64,000 nt of DNA from Pseudomonadota bacterium (GTDB lineage: Bacteria; Pseudomonadota; Gammaproteobacteria; Burkholderiales; Burkholderiaceae_C). Below, piece by piece: positions 9,518-18,379 of the stretch. The stretch spans positions 1 to 64,000 of the forward strand of contig JAFEEG010000026.1 in the NCBI GenBank assembly GCA_018241225.1, in the 5' to 3' direction. Position 1 is the stretch's first letter; each line of letters opens with the position of its first letter. The notes beneath the pieces are model-generated. The model saw nothing but the letters and a program-made list of their open reading frames with translations. It searched no databases and was not told where the DNA came from. A program made the translations under genes and the position numbers.

Positions 9518-10770
9518 GCGCCGGCCTCCTCAGCCTCTTCGATTGCGACCGCGCTCGGGAGCGAGACCATGGTGCGGTCGGCGTCCGGCTTGAAGCCGCG
9601 TGCCTCGCAGTACTCGTGTGCTTCGCGCATGGTCATGGAAGCGACTTCCACAAAGGTCTCGAAGCTGATCAGATCATCGGCCAGGGCACCGAAGGCCTTC
9701 GACTCGAAGTCGTTGCAGCGCTCGGCCACCAGGCGGCGCACCGCCAGGCCCCACTCGTGCGTTGGCTTGTCCTCCAGGCTGCGCTTGACCTCGCGGTCGA
9801 ACACGCACCAGGAGCGAAAGGCGATCACCTTGCCGTCATTGCGCCGCGCGAGCTTCTGCGCAATGACCAGGCGGGTCTGCTCGATGAACTCGTTGGCCAC
9901 ACGCGCATGCTCCACCGGTGGGAAGAGCTGCAGCGTGCGCGACAAGGCGCGATCGGGCGTCTCAGTGTGCATGGTCGCATAGGCGGCGTGACCAGTGGCG
10001 CCCAACTCGAAGCCGGCGCGCGCACTGTCGGTGTCGCGGATTTCGCCCATCTGGATCACCTGGCCCTTGCGGCGCATCGCGTTGGGGCCAACCATGTCCA
10101 TCGAGCGCAGCTGCGCGCCCAGGCCCACTTCCGTCTGGGTCGGCTCAGGCATGTGGCCCTGGGCATAGCCCTTGAGCAGGTACTCGACGGGCTGCTCATA
10201 GGTGAGGATGTGCACGGGATCGTGCCGGCGCTCCTCGAGGCGGTACCGATGGGTTGCAGCCAAGAGGGTGGACTTGCCCGAGCCGGTCGTACCCACGATC
10301 AGGATCATTCCGTAGCGTGGGAACAGGTTCTCCATCAGCTCGGGCTCCAGGCCCAGCTGCGCACAGGTGGGGATTTCCTGGGGCATTGCGCGCAGGGTGA
10401 TGTTCACCCCCGCGGTCGTGGTGCCGACCGAGCAGCCCGTGGCGTTCAGGCGGAAGGACAGGACCATGTCTCGGCTGACCACAGCGTCCACCCGCGAATC
10501 GATGGCCTTGGCCGCGCCGATCTCGGTCGTGCCGCTCTGGTTGAAGAGAAGGCCCAGGATCGTGTTGACCTCGGAATCGTCCAGGCGCCGGTCGGTCACC
10601 GGGCGCCACACTCGGTTCACTTCGGCCCAGACGAAGTCCGTCGATGAGAACTTGATGTCCGAGCAGCCAAGGGCATAGACCCTGGAGAGGAGCTCGTTGA
10701 GGTCCTCTCGGCGGATGTTGCCGATCGGCAGAGTGAACCGCGGGGTTTCGGTGACGTTGACGTCGAGCAT
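9514..10770 (-). CDS. dotB: DotB/TraJ secretion ATPase
   Basis: The 418-residue product is a PilT/VirB11-type hexameric ATPase. Walker A is GTTGSGKST at about 160-168. The Asp box and Walker B region (VIQMGEIRDTDSARAGFELGATGHAAYATMHT) follows, with the His box typical of this class. In IncI and Dot/Icm systems it energises assembly or transfer at the inner membrane. The start chosen (MLDVNVTETP) lies nine bases after the dotC stop and gives the normal family length. Confidence 0.9.
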   Translation of the reverse strand: MLDVNVTETPRFTLPIGNIRREDLNELLSRVYALGCSDIKFSSTDFVWAEVNRVWRPVTDRRLDDSEVNTILGLLFNQSGTTEIGAAKAIDSRVDAVVSRDMVLSFRLNATGCSVGTTTAGVNITLRAMPQEIPTCAQLGLEPELMENLFPRYGMILIVGTTGSGKSTLLAATHRYRLEERRHDPVHILTYEQPVEYLLKGYAQGHMPEPTQTEVGLGAQLRSMDMVGPNAMRRKGQVIQMGEIRDTDSARAGFELGATGHAAYATMHTETPDRALSRTLQLFPPVEHARVANEFIEQTRLVIAQKLARRNDGKVIAFRSWCVFDREVKRSLEDKPTHEWGLAVRRLVAERCNDFESKAFGALADDLISFETFVEVASMTMREAHEYCEARGFKPDADRTMVSLPSAVAIEEAEEAGA

Positions 10771-10778
10771 GCCCCGCC

Positions 10779-11594
10779 CTACTCCAGCGGCTTCCAGCGG
10801 CTCGTGTCCGCGAAGCCTGCTTGCTGGGTGATGCGGAACATCGTGTTGCCGACGGCGATGGTGTTCGGGTTCTCGCGGTCGACCATGGTCTGCGCACTGG
10901 CCACCACCGGCACGGTCACCATGCCGCGCTTCCACAGGTCGTAGAACAGGCGCATGCCGAAGTAGGTCTTCTCCAGCGTTGCGACGTTCAGGTCGAAGAT
11001 CTGCTGCGCCTGGGACCGACCGGCGGCCACGGCCTGCGCCACTTCCCTCTTCCAGAAGGCTTGCTCCGCAGCGTCACGCGGCAGGAGGCTCTTCACCGCG
11101 GTCATGTCGGCAGCGTCTTCGGTGGGCAAGCCCATCAGCAACCAGTCACGCCAAGTCGGGGAAATCGCCACGAAACGCGCTGGCTCGTCGATCTTGTAGA
11201 TCGCGTTTGACACGCGCATCGTCGTCGCCTCCAGCGAGATCGCGTCGGTGTTTTCCATGATGACGGGGGGCAGGACGCCCGGGCCCATCATCAGCCCGCC
11301 GAAATCGAAGCGCTTGTCGAGCTCGCGATCGCGCTTGGCCACCTCGACCGCGATCTCGCGCGAGCGCTGCAACAGGCCCAGGCGGGTGCCCAGGCCGTAG
11401 GCGGTCTCGCGAAGCGCCGTCTCGCGAACCATGCTCAGGCGCGGCTCGGACTCGGCAGAGCCCCGGGCGGCATTCATGAGCGAGTCGATGGTGAGCGCCT
11501 CAGCGGACTGAGCGCTGGTGCTTGATGCGCCAAGGAGTGCGGCGGCCGCCAGGACCGATACGCTCGCGAATCTGCGTGTGAAGGGAGGCTTCAT
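10779..11594 (-). CDS. dotC: DotC/TraI outer-membrane core protein
   Basis: The 271-residue protein matches the DotC family (ALRETAYGLGTRLGLLQRSREI and the long FARFVAISPTWRDWLLMGL-type core). DotC, DotD and DotH form the outer-membrane core of type IVB systems. The N-terminus is a clear Sec signal (ASVSVLAAAALLGASSTSAQ). No cysteine follows, so unlike Legionella DotC it does not look like a lipoprotein. It lies between dotD and dotB with only a few bases between genes. Confidence 0.85.
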   Translation of the reverse strand: MKPPFTRRFASVSVLAAAALLGASSTSAQSAEALTIDSLMNAARGSAESEPRLSMVRETALRETAYGLGTRLGLLQRSREIAVEVAKRDRELDKRFDFGGLMMGPGVLPPVIMENTDAISLEATTMRVSNAIYKIDEPARFVAISPTWRDWLLMGLPTEDAADMTAVKSLLPRDAAEQAFWKREVAQAVAAGRSQAQQIFDLNVATLEKTYFGMRLFYDLWKRGMVTVPVVASAQTMVDRENPNTIAVGNTMFRITQQAGFADTSRWKPLE

Positions 11595-11598
11595 CGGA

Positions 11599-12042
11599 TC
11601 AGAACGCGCGGTAGCGGATTTCGACGCCCGCAGGCGTCAGCACCAGGTCCGCGCGCTGGCCCAGTTGGTAGCCGATGTCACGCATGACTTCGTCCACCGG
11701 AACGCCTTGAGCATGCACCTGGACATACAGCGGCAGCCGCGGCGTGGGCCCGGCCACGCTGTACTTCTGACCCGTGACGGGCTCGAGGTTCTTGAGGAGA
11801 TCGTTCGCATCGCCCCGCCAGCTCACCCACAGCTTTCCGTCAGCGAGCCTGGGCGCCGGTGCCACTGCGTCGGCGCTGCGGGTGAAGCCGGGCTGGTTGG
11901 CCGACTTCTGGAAGAGAAGGTCGAGCTTCGCGCCTGCAGGATCCGTCAAAGGCGCCGGCGCCGTGGGCGTGGTGCAAGCTGAGAGTGCGAGGAGCGCGGT
12001 TGCCACTGCGCTGGCGGTGAAGATCCGCGAAAGGTTGTTCAT
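11599..12042 (-). CDS. dotD: DotD/TraH outer-membrane lipoprotein
   Basis: Starting at MNNLSRIF gives a lipoprotein signal ending LLALSAC, a classical lipobox. The mature part ends with a secretin-N-like domain (LPLYVQVHAQGVPVDEVMRDIGYQLGQRADLVLTP), as in DotD/TraH. It would help localise DotH to the outer membrane. A longer start 28 codons upstream would bury the signal and is rejected. It is the first gene of the compact dotD-dotC-dotB-icmT cluster. Confidence 0.85.
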   Translation of the reverse strand: MNNLSRIFTASAVATALLALSACTTPTAPAPLTDPAGAKLDLLFQKSANQPGFTRSADAVAPAPRLADGKLWVSWRGDANDLLKNLEPVTGQKYSVAGPTPRLPLYVQVHAQGVPVDEVMRDIGYQLGQRADLVLTPAGVEIRYRAF

Positions 12043-12084
12043 GGGTGCCGGACCGGGTGGTGTTCGATGCGATTCGGGTAGAGC

Positions 12085-12099
12085 ATCAATACTATTGAT
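12085..12099. promoter_or_regulatory. 15-bp palindrome upstream of dotD
   Basis: ATCAATA-C-TATTGAT is a perfect palindrome with 7-bp arms, 43 bases before the dotD start and in the most AT-rich part of the gap to the upstream gene. It is a candidate operator for the transfer cluster. No dedicated regulator is adjacent. Confidence 0.45.
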
Positions 12100-12281
12100 T
12101 CGTGCAGATGCTATCGTGCGGCGCAATCACCGGCAACGAAGTTGACCACTACAGCATCATCGAATACTTGAAGATGTCGAGTGCACGCGACGCAGGCACT
12201 AAACGTTCCCTCGCGATCGCGCCAACGCGAAAAGGGCGGGCTGCCATGGACAGCGCCGCCCTTGCCAATCGAGGTTACCCC

Positions 12282-14168
12282 CTATGCGGCCATTCGCTCG
12301 CCTGGGCCGTGATTGACCTCCACCGCTCGCAGCCAGTGATGGCGAACCTCGCGGGCCTTGGCCATCTCGCCGCTGCGCAGGGCCTGGAAGATGGCCTCGG
12401 TCGTCGGTGACTTTTCACCGGAAAGGCGCATAGCCAGCCAGCGGCCGCAGTCCTTGAGCACCGAGAGCACCCATTGGAAGAGGCCCCTCGGCTCGGGCTC
12501 GGTGATCTCCATTGCGCCCGTGCTCCAGAGCGCGAAGGCATGCGCCGCGCACTCCTCCGGGTGAGCGCATTGGCGCGCGGCGTCGATCTCCCCCAGCTCG
12601 ATCAGGGTCTGCTGGGTGCGACGCGCTACGGACTTGTGGGCCGCGAACTCGCGTTGCATGAAGACGCGCTCCTCGGGCGTCAGCATGCTTTCGGCGGCGA
12701 AGTGCCAGGCCTCGTGCCGTGCGGCGCGATCCAGGTTCTGGGCGTGAAGGTTCAGCAGGATGCCGTTGTTGATGTACTTGCCGGCCACCTGGCGCTGGGT
12801 GGCGATGTCGTACAGCGAGTTCATTAGCTTCACATGGCGCTTGGTGCCCATCATGAGCTCGCACTCGGCGAGTACGTGGTTCACCTCCTCCTCGCCGTTG
12901 CGCGCTCCCTTCCACACGGGCGACAGGCTGTAGAGCGGCATAGGCCCGCGCAGGGCTTCCTTGATCTGCGGAGTCATCTTGAAAGTGGGCACGTCGTACG
13001 TCCGGCCGTCGAGAGTCACCTTCCCCATCGACATCTTTGCCCCAAGCGGCTTGAGCAGCTTGTCGGCCAGTTTGGGCAGGATGTTCGTGTAGAAGTCGTC
13101 CAGGCTGGCGCCGCCGCCTGTCTGGCCGCCGTTGCGCATGGCCTGGGTGATCCAGGCGAACTGGTCGACCGCCGGCAGCATGGCGGCGCGCTGCATGTGG
13201 CGGCGCAGGATCAGGCCAGACCATTCCTCGGTGTTGGTGACGAAGGGGGCGGCGGGCAGTCTGTCGCTCCAGGCCTGCTTGCGACCTTCCTCGGCGGCGG
13301 CCAGCATCTCCGGGTCGTTGGGCTGATAGGCCACGCCACGCAGTTCGATGCTGGCCTTCGCCTTGATCGCGCCGAGCATCAATTCGCGCTCGGCGGGACT
13401 CACGGTGCCGCCCAGCTTCTGGATAAGAAGCTTGGCCACCTCCGCGCGCGCAGCCGCACGGCTGGCCTTTCCGCCGGCCTGCGCCCAGTCGGATTGGATC
13501 TCCTCGACGAAGTAGAGGGGCCCGCGCTCAGTGATCCGTGCGTGCGCCATGACGTTCTTGTCGATCGTGCCGTCCAGAGCGTCACTAAAGTGCGCCGTCG
13601 TGAAGTCCCAAGCCTTGGGCAGCAACTCGCGCAGCGCCTTCATCTGGGCCTGCATCTTCTCGGGAAGCGTGGGGTCGTCCATCAGCGCTTGCAGGCTGAA
13701 CGCGAGGTCCGCGGCGTCGTACCGCACGCACTCCAGGCGGTATTCCAACTCGCTGAGCTCGTCCTCGACGTTGTCCCGCTGGGAGTTCAAGACGTAGAGA
13801 AACTCCTTGTACGCTCCACCTGCATATCGAAATCGGTCGTAGCGCGGCTGCGCGAGCTGAATCTCCTTGATCGTGGGCAGGCCGGAAAGCACCAGGCCTG
13901 CAACCTCTTCCTTGGTGAGCGACTTGGCGTTGGTCGCCGTCAGTTGCTCAAGGATCCGGCTGTCCTCGAGCTCCGAGCGCTTGAGGCCCTTGGTCTGCAG
14001 AGCCGCGATCATCGACGCCCACTGCTTGGGCGGCGCCTTCCCCTGGTTGCCCTTCAGGAGCATCTGGTGGAGCTTCGAGAAGAAGCCGGCGTCCGAGACC
14101 GCAGCGGCCACCTCGACCGTGTGCCTGGCATTCAAGTAGCAGTAGATGTCGCCCTTGGAATTAATCAT
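12282..14168 (-). CDS. Polyvalent-protein-like factor with C-terminal zincin metallopeptidase
   Basis: The 628-residue protein has three recognisable parts. The N-terminal 120 residues resemble the helical lead module of phage polyvalent proteins (KQWASMIAALQTKGLKRSEL, then TKEEVAGLVLSG). The middle has their hallmark NVMAHAR and FVEEIQSDWAQ (about 205-230), APFVTNTEEWSGL (about 307) and the terminal FKMTPQIKEALRGPMPLYS. The C-terminal part holds HEAWH (485-489) with a downstream EECAAHAF (538-545), a zincin-like active site. Related proteins travel with phage or conjugative DNA into recipients. It lies just upstream of dotD on the same strand. The ATG at 14168 was chosen. A TTG at 14195 is possible, and neither has a good ribosome-binding site. 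Confidence 0.7.
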   Translation of the reverse strand: MINSKGDIYCYLNARHTVEVAAAVSDAGFFSKLHQMLLKGNQGKAPPKQWASMIAALQTKGLKRSELEDSRILEQLTATNAKSLTKEEVAGLVLSGLPTIKEIQLAQPRYDRFRYAGGAYKEFLYVLNSQRDNVEDELSELEYRLECVRYDAADLAFSLQALMDDPTLPEKMQAQMKALRELLPKAWDFTTAHFSDALDGTIDKNVMAHARITERGPLYFVEEIQSDWAQAGGKASRAAARAEVAKLLIQKLGGTVSPAERELMLGAIKAKASIELRGVAYQPNDPEMLAAAEEGRKQAWSDRLPAAPFVTNTEEWSGLILRRHMQRAAMLPAVDQFAWITQAMRNGGQTGGGASLDDFYTNILPKLADKLLKPLGAKMSMGKVTLDGRTYDVPTFKMTPQIKEALRGPMPLYSLSPVWKGARNGEEEVNHVLAECELMMGTKRHVKLMNSLYDIATQRQVAGKYINNGILLNLHAQNLDRAARHEAWHFAAESMLTPEERVFMQREFAAHKSVARRTQQTLIELGEIDAARQCAHPEECAAHAFALWSTGAMEITEPEPRGLFQWVLSVLKDCGRWLAMRLSGEKSPTTEAIFQALRSGEMAKAREVRHHWLRAVEVNHGPGERMAA

Positions 14169-14195
14169 TCGTAAGTAGGTATTTCTGCCATGCAA

Positions 14196-14737
14196 ATACT
14201 GCGAGCGAGTATAGGTTGCGCGGATGCAACGACGCGGAATGATTTCTTTGCCACCCAGGCGAGGACCTGCACGAGGCCCCTCAAGGGATCAAGTCCGGCC
14301 AGGGGATCGTTGATCTGCTTGGACTCAAGGCTCACCGACTTGGTAGAGCCCTGGCCGAAGGCTCTACCAAGCGTGCTTTCGTTCGCTTCGTACAACCCTA
14401 GGCCGAACCTTCTACCAAGTAGGCCCGAGCAGCGCCTGGGCAACTGGCCGCGCCCTCAGCGTGGTAGAGACTTCGGCTAAGGCTCTACCAAGTCCAGCCA
14501 GCCCAGTTGCCAGGGCCTTCACCTCGCTCAACAGACTTGCGCCAACCTTCGGCTGACCTTCATCCATCTCTAAGCCAACTCTGACTTAACCGAAGTCTGG
14601 GCTTGGACTATGCCATCCATCGGCTAATCCTGGCACGACCACCTACCAACTTCTTTGTCCTGACCTTGACCGTTTGTTCGACGTCGTGAGATTCTTTCGC
14701 TCAGATATATGTATGCCAACCAAATAAAGAATCGCAC
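14196..14737. repeat. parM leader with three CTTGGTAGA-type inverted repeats
   Basis: The gene-free leader of parM holds three related elements. At 14339-14371 a perfect 12-bp inverted repeat has arms CTTGGTAGAGCC around a CTGGCCGAA loop. Around 14391-14421 is a half copy ending TTCTACCAAG. At 14461-14492 a second, imperfect inverted repeat has the same outer sequence. The GGCCGAAG or CGGCTAAG centre is also related. In ParMRC systems the centromere and operator lie directly upstream of parM, so this is the best candidate for the ParR-binding region. An AT-rich promoter-like stretch lies at about 14690-14730. Confidence 0.55.
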
Positions 14738-15868
14738 ATGAGCAGCAACGCAGGCGCACCGGTGGTGGCGGCCATCGATCTTGGCTACGGCCTGACCAAG
14801 TACACGCGCCTGGCGCGCGGCGAAGGCCGCGCCACTGGGATCGAGTACGACATCTTCCCCTCGATCGCCCTGGGCGTGGACCGTCGCCGCTACGAGCTCG
14901 AGGAGCGCCGCAGCGAGAACGTGAAAGTCGTCACCTACAACGGCGAGTCGTTCGTCGTCGGCCCCGATGTCATGAACCGGGTCGCCTCCAGCTCGGATTT
15001 TGGCCGCCACCTGGACGAAAAATACTACGACAGCGCCCCGTATCACGCCCTCATGCGTGGCGCGCTCTCCTATATCGACGAGGACCACATCGACGTGCTG
15101 GCCCTGGGCCTGCCGGTCAGCCACTTCCGCGATCCGGCCAAGCCGGCCGCACTCAAGGCGTCCTACACGGGCGAGGTGAGCCTGGACGGCGAACGCACCA
15201 TCACCATCGGCAAGGTGGTGGTCCGGCCCCAGCCTATGGGCGGTTTCTACAGCCTGGATCGCCACATCGAGGGCATCAACAAGACCATCGCCAAGTACCC
15301 CCATTCGGGCCTGAAGCCCCTGCGGGACTGGGACCACCTGGTGGAGACCATGACCATCGTGACCGTCGATCCGGGCGAATACACGCTGGACTGGCTCCTG
15401 GTGAACCAGGGCAAGCCGAACACGGGCGTCTCCGGCGCCGCTGGTGACGCTGGCCGCCACCGCGTCATGACCTCGGTCAAGGAGCACCTGGAGGCGAAGA
15501 TCGGCCGCGCGATCGCGCCCTCGAACCTGCAGCGCCTGAACAATTCGCTGCGCACCGGCGCCGTCTTCAAGCTGGACGGCCGCGCCATCGACATGGCAGA
15601 TCCGGAGATCCTGGACGCTGCGCGCCGCGCCGTGCGCGATCCGGTGGGAATCATGATGAACGGCATCAAGGGTGCCTGGGACTACACCGACATGATCGTC
15701 ATGGTCGGTGGCCATCCCGCCCACTACGCCGAGGAGATCGCCTCGCGCATGCCCGACATGCCCATCTACGTGCCCAAGCACTCCGTGTTCAGCAACGTCG
15801 AGGGCCTGCAGCTGATCGGTGAAGGCGTGGCCGAAGCGGATGCCCTGGCCGCCGCGCAAGCAGTCTGA
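14738..15868 (+). CDS. parM: ParM/StbA-like actin-type plasmid segregation ATPase
   Basis: The 376-residue protein has the actin-fold phosphate-1 motif AAIDLGYGLTKY at the N-terminus, a second phosphate motif around TIVTVDPGEYTLDWLL, and the adenosine motif MIVMVGGHPAHYAEEI near the end. This is the layout of plasmid ParM/StbA and related PRTRC-D proteins. It would polymerise to push plasmid copies apart. A small ParR-like gene follows after eight bases, and a repeat-rich leader precedes it. Confidence 0.85.
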   Translation: MSSNAGAPVVAAIDLGYGLTKYTRLARGEGRATGIEYDIFPSIALGVDRRRYELEERRSENVKVVTYNGESFVVGPDVMNRVASSSDFGRHLDEKYYDSAPYHALMRGALSYIDEDHIDVLALGLPVSHFRDPAKPAALKASYTGEVSLDGERTITIGKVVVRPQPMGGFYSLDRHIEGINKTIAKYPHSGLKPLRDWDHLVETMTIVTVDPGEYTLDWLLVNQGKPNTGVSGAAGDAGRHRVMTSVKEHLEAKIGRAIAPSNLQRLNNSLRTGAVFKLDGRAIDMADPEILDAARRAVRDPVGIMMNGIKGAWDYTDMIVMVGGHPAHYAEEIASRMPDMPIYVPKHSVFSNVEGLQLIGEGVAEADALAAAQAV

Positions 15869-15876
15869 GGGCGTCC

Positions 15877-16383
15877 ATGAGCAGCAGCGACGACGTCATC
15901 GACATTCGGATTCGGTTCACCCGCGGCGCGAACCCCATCCTCTTCAAGGCCATCGAAGGATTCGAGAACAGGGCTGGCGTCCGTACGCGTAACGACTTCC
16001 TCAAGCAACTCGCCGAGATGGGCTTGGTGGTCCACGAAGAGCGCATGCGGCGCGATCACCAGGTCGGCCTTTCGACCCGGATCTCGGGCGGCCTGGTCGA
16101 CTCCGTGGCCAGCTCGATCGCCACCACACCGACCAGCGCACCCGCAGCTACGGCTCCCCAGCCGCTGGCCCGGGCCGCCGCAGATCAGACTGTCGAGCAT
16201 TCGGTAATTGCCCCGCTCGCGCCGCGCGCTGAACAGGCCGCTGCGCCGGCGGTCGAACCGAGCGACACGCCGAGCGCCGAACTGGTGCCATCGCATTTCG
16301 GGGCAGCAGATGACGATCGGCCCCCTCCGCGAATCGCCGGTCAACGTGCTCGACGGCTGCTCGCCGGCGACACGGGGGAATGA
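15877..16383 (+). CDS. ParR-like adaptor, partner of ParM
   Basis: This 168-residue protein directly follows parM. The first 65 residues (IDIRIRFTRGANPILFKAIEGFENRAGVRTRNDFLKQLAEMGL) fit a ribbon-helix-helix DNA-binding domain. The remainder is a flexible Ala/Pro/Thr-rich tail. ParR proteins have the same layout: an RHH domain that binds the centromere and a tail that contacts ParM filaments. The identification rests on position and architecture rather than on a strong family match. Confidence 0.6.
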   Translation: MSSSDDVIDIRIRFTRGANPILFKAIEGFENRAGVRTRNDFLKQLAEMGLVVHEERMRRDHQVGLSTRISGGLVDSVASSIATTPTSAPAATAPQPLARAAADQTVEHSVIAPLAPRAEQAAAPAVEPSDTPSAELVPSHFGAADDDRPPPRIAGQRARRLLAGDTGE

Positions 16384-16411
16384 GCCGCGACACGTGCACA
16401 AGGCACGGCTA

Positions 16412-16670
16412 CCAACTGCCAGTTACCACGGTAACTCGCAGTTGGTGCGCCAAATTGGCTCCTTTCAAGCGAACGTCCCGGCAGCGGACTGCGAGTTACC
16501 TGGGTAATTCGCAGTTGGCGGGCGCCATCTCTACTTTTCTGGTGCGCCGCGAACTGCCAGTTACCTCGGTAATTCGCAGTTCGGAAGCAACCCTCCAAAT
16601 CGGGCCTTGGAGGCCTCAGACCGGCATCGAAAGTCCATCAACCGCGAGTTACCACGGTAATCAGCGGTTG
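16412..16670. repeat. Four long palindromes with GTTACC-NN-GGTAA core
   Basis: Near-palindromes of about 31-34 bases lie at 16412-16445, 16488-16518, 16551-16582 and 16639-16670. All share the core GTTACC-NN-GGTAA flanked by an outer AACTGC/GCAGTT (or AACCGC/GCGGTT) pair. Centre spacings are about 73, 65 and 88 bases. They fill the gap between the parR-like gene and the tyrosine recombinase gene. They could be the second half of a ParR centromere, operators, or recombinase core and accessory sites. A partial fifth copy may lie near 16720-16745. Confidence 0.75.
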
Positions 16671-16939
16671 GGCGCGGGCCCGGTTTCGGGCCCCTTTTTC
16701 CCGGTGTTTTCCTATTTGTAACCAGGATCCTTCGCAGTTATCAGCCATTCGGGGGAAAGCAGCCCTTTGGGACCAGCTCCAGGGGAACGCAAGTCGCTGT
16801 GGGCCATGCCCTCCACGAACTCTAGCCCCGGACAGATCTAGCCCAAGGTGGGTCGAAGTCAGGCCCAACCCCCTCCCATTCGCGGTCCGGCCCTCCAGCG
16901 ATCCAGCTCCAGCCCCTGCCGGCCCAGAACAGCCCCTCC

Positions 16940-18379
16940 ATGAACCAGTCCCCAAACGAATTCAGTTCCCCCGAGATTCAGCAGCCCGGCGAAGAGACCG
17001 CCCACTCGGACGAGCTCGGGCGCAACCAAGCCCCAGTTATGGGCGGCCCCAACTCGGACACGCCCACCATAGGGAGCGACGTGCCCGCCCTGAGCACCTG
17101 GTTCGAAAGGGCAACCCAGCAAGTGGCGGATCGCACGGCGTCCAAATACCACCAGAGCTTCGTCATGCTCATCAACCGGACCGCCCGCGCGCTCAACGTC
17201 GACCCGGACTTCGTGACTCCGGCGCAGGTGGTCCGACATCTGGAGTCCGACCCGACCTTGAGGCTGGGGAGCAGGATCGCCTACCGGGCTGCCATCGTCT
17301 GGGCGCTGGACCAGTCATTCTTTGAGTTCGACGAGCAGGTCCGAGAAGAAGGTCTTGCCGCGGTGCGCAGCTTCAACCCGCGTCGCAGCAGCTCGATCGA
17401 AGATGTCCCTGACCTGATCTTCCGGAACACCCGCACGAAGGGCCGCTCAATCCCTCAGGACGATCTGGGCCCGCTGCTCAACTCCCTGCTCGCCGCCAAG
17501 TTGAGCAAGCTCGGCTGGGCCACGAAGACTACCGCCTGGCTCAACGCGGGGATCGCCACCGGCGCCAGGCCAGGCGAATGGGAGACCGCCTTCTGGCTGG
17601 ATCGGGATCGCCGGATCCTGCGTCTGCCGAACTCCAAGCTCAAGAAGCAGGCGCCGGTCAGTTGGGCTCACATCCCCCAGCGGCTGCTCACACGCGCCGA
17701 GGCAGACCTCATGGCCATGGCCGATGCGGACTCGACCAGCGTCACGGCCTTGCTCGACGCCGCGCAGCGCCAGACCGAGTTAGTCGCGCGCAACCTCGCC
17801 TTCTTCGATGAGGTGGAAGCCCAAACGGACCTGACCAACGAGATCGCGCTGGATTCGCTGCGCCGGCTGCGCGCCTGGGAGCTGCGCAACGCGGGCCTGG
17901 CCTGGCGCGACATCGAAGTGCCCTCGCGCTGGGTCAACGCCGTCGACACCCAGATCGCGAACGTCCAGGAGTACCTGGTCGGCGGCGGCGATCAGACCTT
18001 CCAGAAACTCTACAACGGCTGTCGCGCCGCGCTGACCGCGGCCTGCAAGCGAGCGTTTCCCGACGGGCGCCTTTATTCCCTCTACGACACCCGCTCGACA
18101 GCAGCTGCCAACCTGCAGGCCACCATCGGTCCCGAGGTCGCCGCGATGGTGATGGGCCACTACATGAAGCGCAAGCGGACGATCCGGGACCACTACGCCG
18201 GCGCGGATCGGGCGTTCCGCTCGGCCGGAAAGTTCACGCCATCGCTCGCCGACACCCAGAACCAGCGCGACCAGGCAGAGCGCAGCGCAGACCAGGCTCC
18301 CGCGCAGGCCCAGGACCATTCCGTGCCAAGCAGCTCGCAGCCCGATGGCCAGGTGCTGCAGTCGGGTCCGGCGGCGTGA
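16940..18379 (+). CDS. Tyrosine-family site-specific recombinase
   Basis: The 479-residue protein has a SAM-like N-terminal DNA-binding region (about 50-150) and a catalytic domain. Visible catalytic elements are Arg210 in GIATGARPGEW, a Lys in the NSKLKK hairpin (about 233), Arg385 in LYDTRSTAAA, His407 in MGHYMKRKR and the nucleophile Tyr419 in RDHYAGADR. The usual HxxR box reads YDTR here. The C-terminal 50 residues are a Gln/Ser/Ala-rich tail. Its place beside the partition loci suggests multimer resolution rather than element integration, but no attachment sites were identified. Confidence 0.75.
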   Translation: MNQSPNEFSSPEIQQPGEETAHSDELGRNQAPVMGGPNSDTPTIGSDVPALSTWFERATQQVADRTASKYHQSFVMLINRTARALNVDPDFVTPAQVVRHLESDPTLRLGSRIAYRAAIVWALDQSFFEFDEQVREEGLAAVRSFNPRRSSSIEDVPDLIFRNTRTKGRSIPQDDLGPLLNSLLAAKLSKLGWATKTTAWLNAGIATGARPGEWETAFWLDRDRRILRLPNSKLKKQAPVSWAHIPQRLLTRAEADLMAMADADSTSVTALLDAAQRQTELVARNLAFFDEVEAQTDLTNEIALDSLRRLRAWELRNAGLAWRDIEVPSRWVNAVDTQIANVQEYLVGGGDQTFQKLYNGCRAALTAACKRAFPDGRLYSLYDTRSTAAANLQATIGPEVAAMVMGHYMKRKRTIRDHYAGADRAFRSAGKFTPSLADTQNQRDQAERSADQAPAQAQDHSVPSSSQPDGQVLQSGPAA

